Assembly: GCF_021245805.1 (NCBI RefSeq)
Contig: NZ_JAJJNF010000001.1
Span: 576,313-640,312, forward strand
Origin: Mangrovimonas futianensis
GTDB taxonomy: Bacteria; Bacteroidota; Bacteroidia; Flavobacteriales; Flavobacteriaceae
DNA: 64,000 bases
Direction of reading: 5' to 3'
Made by a program: the position numbers and the translations under genes
Part shown: piece after piece, positions 59,755 through 64,000 of the stretch
How the letters are laid out: each line of letters begins with the position of its first letter
Position numbering within the stretch: position 1 is the stretch's first letter
Notes under the pieces: model-generated
What the model saw: the letters and a program-made list of their open reading frames with translations, nothing else
The model's database searches: none
Told to the model about the DNA's origin: nothing

Positions 59755-61299
59755 ATGAATAAAGAATTGATTATTCGATCTAATTCTGAACATGTTGATT
59801 TTGCCTTATTAAAAGATGGAAAACTAATTGAATTACAAAAAGATGAAGGGGGTAACAACTTTTCTGTTGGTGATGTGTTTATAGCCAAAATCAGAAAAGC
59901 CGTTCCTGGTCTAAACGCTGCATTTGTAAATGTAGGCTATGAAAAAGATGCCTTTTTACATTATCATGATTTAGGACCAAAACTTCCCTCTCTTTTAAAA
60001 TTCACCAAACGTGTAAGCACAGGTAAACTAAAAGATTTTTCTCTTAAGAATTTCCCATTTGAAAAGGACATTGATAAGGACGGAAAAATTAACGACGTTC
60101 TTAAATCAAACCAATCTATTCTAGTACAAATTGTCAAGGAACCTATCTCAACGAAAGGTCCCCGAATCAGTTCTGAATTATCAATTGCTGGTCGCTATAT
60201 AGTTTTAGTTCCTTTCTCCGATCGTATTTCTATTTCTCAAAAAATAGAAGATAGAGAAGAGAAAGACCGCTTAAAACGCTTAGTAAAAAGTATTGCGCCG
60301 GCTGGATTTGGAGTTATTGTACGAACAGTAGCAGAAGGCAAAAAAGTAGCCGAATTAGATAAAGATTTACAAAATCTTTTAGGTCGTTGGACGGCCATGT
60401 GTAAAAAATTACACAAAGCTCATCATCCCAGTAAAGTATTGGGAGAGCTCAATAAAGCCTCTTCAATTATGAGAGATATGTTTAATGACACATTTACAAA
60501 CATTCATATCGACGATGAGGAGCTTTACATTAAAATCAAAGATTATGTGCAAGAAATTGCACCTAAGAAAGAATCTATAGTTAAGTTACATCAATCCAAT
60601 GTACCCATTTTTGAAAAATTTGGGATAGAAAGACAGATCAAAACTTCATTTGGTAAAACTGTCTCTATGGCCAAGGGAGCTTATTTAGTAATAGAACACA
60701 CTGAAGCACTACATGTGGTAGACGTGAACAGTGGAAATCGTTCTAACAAAGCTAAAACCCAGGAAGAAACAGCGTTGGAAGTCAATTTAATTGCGGCATC
60801 AGAAATAGCCAGGCAATTAAGATTACGTGATATGGGTGGTATCATAGTCATTGACTTTATTGATATGACAAAAGCTGATAACAGAAAGACCCTTTACAAT
60901 CATCTTCGGGAAGAAATGAAAGATGATAGGGCAAAACACAAAATATTACCTCCAAGTAAATTTGGATTGGTACAAATTACGAGACAGCGTGTAAGACCTG
61001 AAATGAACATTAAAACCCGTGAGGAAAATCCTAACGGCACTAATGGCGAAGAAGTTGAAGCACCAATTGTTCTAGTCCAAAAGATCACCCACGATTTAGA
61101 ACAAATCTTTAAAAAAGACTATAAAAAGGTAACCTTAAACACACACCCTTTTATAGCAGCCTTTTTAACAAAAGGATTTCCATCAGTACGTTCAAAATGG
61201 TTTTTTGAACACAAAAAATGGGTAAAAATTTTACCTAGAGATGCTTACACATATTTAGAATATCATTTTTTAGATAAAAATGGTAAAGAAATCAGATAA
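59755..61299 (+). CDS. rng: Ribonuclease E/G family endonuclease
   Basis: A 514-residue RNase E/G: an S1 domain with the entry GDVFIAKIRKAVPGLNAAFVNVGYEKDAFLHYHDLG (near 40-76), a catalytic core with VVDVNSGNRSNKAKTQEETALEVNLIAASEIARQLRLRDMGGIIVIDFIDM and C-terminal HPFIAAFLTKGFPSVRSKWFFEHKKWVKI. It would process rRNA and mRNA. It has a normal catalytic Asp pair in DVNSG and DFID. It is preceded by a structured leader. Confidence 0.96.
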   Translation: MNKELIIRSNSEHVDFALLKDGKLIELQKDEGGNNFSVGDVFIAKIRKAVPGLNAAFVNVGYEKDAFLHYHDLGPKLPSLLKFTKRVSTGKLKDFSLKNFPFEKDIDKDGKINDVLKSNQSILVQIVKEPISTKGPRISSELSIAGRYIVLVPFSDRISISQKIEDREEKDRLKRLVKSIAPAGFGVIVRTVAEGKKVAELDKDLQNLLGRWTAMCKKLHKAHHPSKVLGELNKASSIMRDMFNDTFTNIHIDDEELYIKIKDYVQEIAPKKESIVKLHQSNVPIFEKFGIERQIKTSFGKTVSMAKGAYLVIEHTEALHVVDVNSGNRSNKAKTQEETALEVNLIAASEIARQLRLRDMGGIIVIDFIDMTKADNRKTLYNHLREEMKDDRAKHKILPPSKFGLVQITRQRVRPEMNIKTREENPNGTNGEEVEAPIVLVQKITHDLEQIFKKDYKKVTLNTHPFIAAFLTKGFPSVRSKWFFEHKKWVKILPRDAYTYLEYHFLDKNGKEIR

Positions 61300-61300
61300 C

Positions 61301-61332
61301 AAAAAAGCCCTACCGTTTGGTAGGGCTTTTTT
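61301..61332. terminator. Bidirectional intrinsic terminator (rng / OmpA)
   Basis: AAAAAAGCCCTACC, GTTT, complement, with T run on both strands, between convergent rng and the OmpA-type gene. Confidence 0.93.
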
Positions 61333-61362
61333 TATGCTCTTATGTTTGGGTCCTCCATCTCC

Positions 61363-63276
61363 CTATTGGTCCTGTGGACCTCCAGTGGTGATGATAAACT
61401 CAGACCTTCTGTTCAATTGGTGCTCCTCCTCGCTGCAGTTGCTTCCACAATCCACCTTAGGATCGCTCTCGCCCATACCCTTACCTGTAATCCTTGAGGC
61501 ATCTATACCCTTGGAGATCACGTACTGTACGGTCGTCTTGGCACGTCTGTCAGACAATCTCTCGTTGTATGAGGCAGATCCACGGCTGTCCGTATGTGAA
61601 GTCGCGTTGATCACCATATCCGGGTACTTGTTCATCACCTGTACCAACTTGTCAAGTTCAAAGGCGGCCTCTGGCGTGATGTTTGACTTGTCGAACTCAA
61701 AGTAGATAGGGTTCAGTACCACTTGGTCCTCTGCAACGATCATCTCGATCGGATCCAGGGCCACCTCTGCAGTAGTCGATTCATCAAATGTACCGTCAAC
61801 ACTTACCTTTTCGCTCTCATAACCGTCCATGCTCACCTCAAGACCAGACTGCTTGTCGCACTCTACCAAGAAAGTTGCCTTTCCTTCTGCATCGGTCAAC
61901 TGGGTAAGCAACATGCTTCCCTGGTCATCGTATACAGATACGCTGGCTCCCTGCAATGGCTCCCCGCTCTGGCTGTCGGTAACCATAGCAATAAGGTCCA
62001 CGGTACACATTGGCTGAAGTCTGAACACCTGGTAGATATCGTCGCTTCCCTTACCGCCTTCTCTATTGGAGGATACAAATCCTTCCCCGCTTTCCTCATC
62101 GATGGTAAAGGCAAAGTCGTCCATGTTACCGTTCACTGGCACCCCTGCATTTCTTACAGGCAAGTAAGACCCGCCGTCAAGCTTGGTAAAGAAAACATCC
62201 AGGTTTCCTAGGCCCAGGTGCCCGTTGGATGAAAAGTAAAGGACATCGGTACTGCTTATAAAAGGAAAACCTTCATCTCCCTCGGTATTGACAATGTCTC
62301 CCAGGTTAACCGCATCTCCGTAGGTACCGTCTCCATTGATGGATACCTTGTAGATGTCATAACCTCCGTGACCCCCTGGCATATCAGATGAAAAGTAAAG
62401 GGTCTTTCCGTCATTGCTCACGCTAGGGTCCTTGATCGTAAAGGTGTTGCTGTTCAATGGGAACGGTTTTACATAACCCCATTTCTCGCCATCAAAGGTA
62501 GCCTCGAAAAGGTTGTTCACACTGATCTTTCTTCTGGTGGTACTGTCCTTCTCGTACATCCCCTCCGAGAAACTCTCTCTGGAGAAGTACATGGTCGTAC
62601 CATTGGGACTGATCGCCGCAACTCCTTCATGGAACTGCGTGTTCACGTCGCCATCTACTTGGTCGGCTTCCATAAAGCCATCTGCTGTCACCTCGGATAC
62701 GTAGATATCCAAAAACGGCTGATCGTTCCAACCATAGGTCTTTCTTGACTTGTTCCTTGCCGTGGCAAAATAGAACTTACCGTCCTTGATCGTCCCCCCG
62801 AAGTCGGACTGCTCGCTGTTGATGTCCAGGTTCTTCAAACGGAAGGTCTTCTCTTTCTCCAACAACTGTGGAATATAGTCCGGGTTCTCCATGAAGGCTA
62901 CCGCTCGCTGGTCGTTTGGCTTCAACTCTGCAAACTTGCGCATGTACTCATTGGAACGGTCGTACTTCCCGTTCGCCTTGAGCATCTGAGAGTACTTGTA
63001 GACGATCTCTGCATCTCCGGGAGTGCTCTCAAGTACCTTGTAGTACCATTTCTCCGCCTCCTCGGTGTTCAATATGTTGTAATTGGCCTCGGCCAACTGA
63101 CGGTATACGTACTCGTCGCCCTTGCCCTTCTCTACCAGCTTCTCGTAGCTCTTGATCGCTCTAACGAACTCAAAGTTCTGGTAATATCGGTCAGCTGTCT
63201 CGGTCGCCGCGTTCTGGGAATATCCCACTAGGCACCCGATCATTGCTATAAGTATAAATATGTTGAGCTTTTTCAT
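61363..63276 (-). CDS. OmpA-family protein with TPR, PD40 and carboxypeptidase-like domains (PorE-type)
   Basis: A 637-residue protein with a signal peptide (MKKLNIFILIAMIGCLVGYSQ). TPR-like helices (about 25-130; VYRQLAEANYNILNTEEAEKWYYKVLEST) precede PD40 beta-propeller repeats (about 170-400; ISPNGTTMYFSRE, SNDGKTLYFSSDMPGGHGGYDIY). A CarboxypepD/CNA-like domain follows (430-515; VTDSQSGEPLQGASVSVYDDQG), then an OmpA C-terminal peptidoglycan-binding domain (525-630; INATSHTDSRGSASYNERLSDRRA). It follows a PorP/SprF gene, as in T9SS accessory pairs. Its GC is well above that of most of the window. Confidence 0.93.
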   Translation of the reverse strand: MKKLNIFILIAMIGCLVGYSQNAATETADRYYQNFEFVRAIKSYEKLVEKGKGDEYVYRQLAEANYNILNTEEAEKWYYKVLESTPGDAEIVYKYSQMLKANGKYDRSNEYMRKFAELKPNDQRAVAFMENPDYIPQLLEKEKTFRLKNLDINSEQSDFGGTIKDGKFYFATARNKSRKTYGWNDQPFLDIYVSEVTADGFMEADQVDGDVNTQFHEGVAAISPNGTTMYFSRESFSEGMYEKDSTTRRKISVNNLFEATFDGEKWGYVKPFPLNSNTFTIKDPSVSNDGKTLYFSSDMPGGHGGYDIYKVSINGDGTYGDAVNLGDIVNTEGDEGFPFISSTDVLYFSSNGHLGLGNLDVFFTKLDGGSYLPVRNAGVPVNGNMDDFAFTIDEESGEGFVSSNREGGKGSDDIYQVFRLQPMCTVDLIAMVTDSQSGEPLQGASVSVYDDQGSMLLTQLTDAEGKATFLVECDKQSGLEVSMDGYESEKVSVDGTFDESTTAEVALDPIEMIVAEDQVVLNPIYFEFDKSNITPEAAFELDKLVQVMNKYPDMVINATSHTDSRGSASYNERLSDRRAKTTVQYVISKGIDASRITGKGMGESDPKVDCGSNCSEEEHQLNRRSEFIITTGGPQDQ

Positions 63277-63296
63277 AATTCTGTGTGATTGGATGA

Positions 63297-64000
63297 TTAG
63301 AAATAACGTGGTGAACGGGATACCTTTCTCGAAAGTAGGATATCAAAGTTGAGGAATATCTCGTGGGAGGCATTCGCGTTGATGTCAAGGTCGCTCACGA
63401 TATGGTCATAGGCATAGCCCACGCGCAACTGTGGCGTGATCATAAAGTTTACCATCGCCGTCCAGGAATCCTCCAAACGGTAACCAACTCCAAGTTCAAC
63501 GATATCGTACATGAAAAGGTTCAAGTTCCCGTCAAAGGTCATAGGTGCATCAAAGGCCATCTTCATCATCGCGTGTGGCTTTAGCTTGAAGTTGTCTGAC
63601 AACCCGAAAACATAACCTGCAGCCGCAAAAAAGTGCTGCGTCTCAGATCCTACCTTCTTCCCGTTCTCAGCATCCAAATGGATCGTGCTGATGATGTTCG
63701 GCATGGAAAGAGACACATAATAAGTATCCGGCTTGTAAAGGTAGAAACCCGCCCCTACGTTAGGGGACACACTGTTCACGTCCTCTCCCAACAATGGGTC
63801 ATCCGCATCAAGCCTATCAAGGCCCGTAAGACCTACGTCATAAAACGTAGCTCCTGCCTTGACCCCCATGGCCAGTTTGTGACCGCCGCCCAACTCCAGC
63901 GTATAGCTGAAGTCAACATAGGCATTGTTCTCCTTTACAGGTCCGATCTGGTCGTTAACAAACGACAGACCTAGCCCTACCTTGCGCCCTACGGGCATGT
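63297..64000 (-). CDS. PorP/SprF family type IX secretion membrane protein (5' end beyond window)
   Basis: About 234 residues are visible; the N-terminus with its signal peptide is cut by the window edge. GRKVGLGLSFVNDQIGPVKENNAYVDFSYTLEL, LRVGYAYDHIVSDLDIN and the final RSPRYF match the PorP/SprF outer-membrane family, which helps surface attachment or secretion of adhesins such as SprB-like proteins. It lies 20 bp upstream of the OmpA-type gene. An adhesin gene is expected upstream, outside the window. Confidence 0.9.
   Translation of the reverse strand, partial: MPVGRKVGLGLSFVNDQIGPVKENNAYVDFSYTLELGGGHKLAMGVKAGATFYDVGLTGLDRLDADDPLLGEDVNSVSPNVGAGFYLYKPDTYYVSLSMPNIISTIHLDAENGKKVGSETQHFFAAAGYVFGLSDNFKLKPHAMMKMAFDAPMTFDGNLNLFMYDIVELGVGYRLEDSWTAMVNFMITPQLRVGYAYDHIVSDLDINANASHEIFLNFDILLSRKVSRSPRYF

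Noticed and set aside
61363..64000. Genomic island based on GC alone
   Set aside because: The genes are normal T9SS-linked Bacteroidota genes; expression-related codon bias is a simpler cause. It is reported as a finding only for the sharp change.

Overview
The window is a chromosomal segment of a low-GC Bacteroidota bacterium, almost certainly a member of the Flavobacteriaceae. Supporting signs are gldD and gldE (gliding/T9SS lipoprotein and its membrane partner), two proteins ending in type IX secretion sorting domains, a PorP/SprF + OmpA pair, TonB-dependent receptors, many lineage-typical DUFs (4296, 4271, 4301, 3098, 3127, 4199), almost no Shine-Dalgarno sequences, and several upstream regions with the Bacteroidota promoter element TAnnTTTG, in places with a TTTG-like -33 box. 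No rRNA, tRNA, CRISPR array, prophage or classical IS element was seen.

Layout. 1-4 kb: DUF4296 lipoprotein, dihydroorotase and polyprenol-phosphate mannose synthase (minus), divergent from DUF4271-hemD. 4-12 kb: a T9SS leucine-rich protein, pckA, DUF423, saccharopine-dehydrogenase-like protein with an Lrp regulator, a BI-1 family protein, a membrane Zn-peptidase and alanine dehydrogenase. 12-17.6 kb: topB and leuS. 17.7-23.4 kb: a plus-strand run ftsX, small membrane-anchored protein, DUF3098, uppP, truB, TonB-like protein, tag and a split ThrE-type exporter. 23.4-29.3 kb is the most accessory part: small hypotheticals, a REP-associated tyrosine transposase flanked by inverted palindromes, a relic of a T9SS gene, a second T9SS protein, an acyltransferase divergent from an AraC regulator, and phased short tandem repeats. 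29.3-34 kb: aat, DUF3127 protein with an SSB-like tail, flavin reductase, an orphan histidine kinase, HIT protein, and greA with two terminator-like hairpins in its leader. 34-35.4 kb: lipoproteins, one broken by an in-frame stop.

35.6-42.9 kb holds a probable thiamine uptake and salvage locus: a TonB-dependent receptor behind a TPP riboswitch, and upstream on the same strand arfB, DUF4301, a NadR-like kinase, a PnuC-family transporter and a thiamine-binding (DUF77-type) protein, preceded by a GGGP-synthase-like gene and a phosphopantetheinyl transferase. 43-45 kb: ahcY and an orphan Vsr-like endonuclease. 45-51.6 kb looks like an organic-phosphate module: a TPR/LuxR-type regulator, a large TonB-dependent receptor, a beta-propeller phytase and a purple-acid-phosphatase-like enzyme. 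The phytase start contains a perfect 26-bp palindrome.

51.7-64 kb: rpmA/rplU with a clear promoter and hairpin leader, DUF4199, a periplasmic LolA-like protein, an EamA permease, a Cys-rich HMA lipoprotein, gldD-gldE-ssb, mutY divergent from HU, a 30-residue very basic protein, RNase E/G, and a PorP/SprF-OmpA pair of clearly higher GC.

Most genes are ordinary housekeeping genes. The best candidates for new biology are the thiamine locus, the phytate/phosphate locus with its internal palindrome, the greA leader, the RAYT/REP unit, and the large AT-rich insertion in LeuRS.
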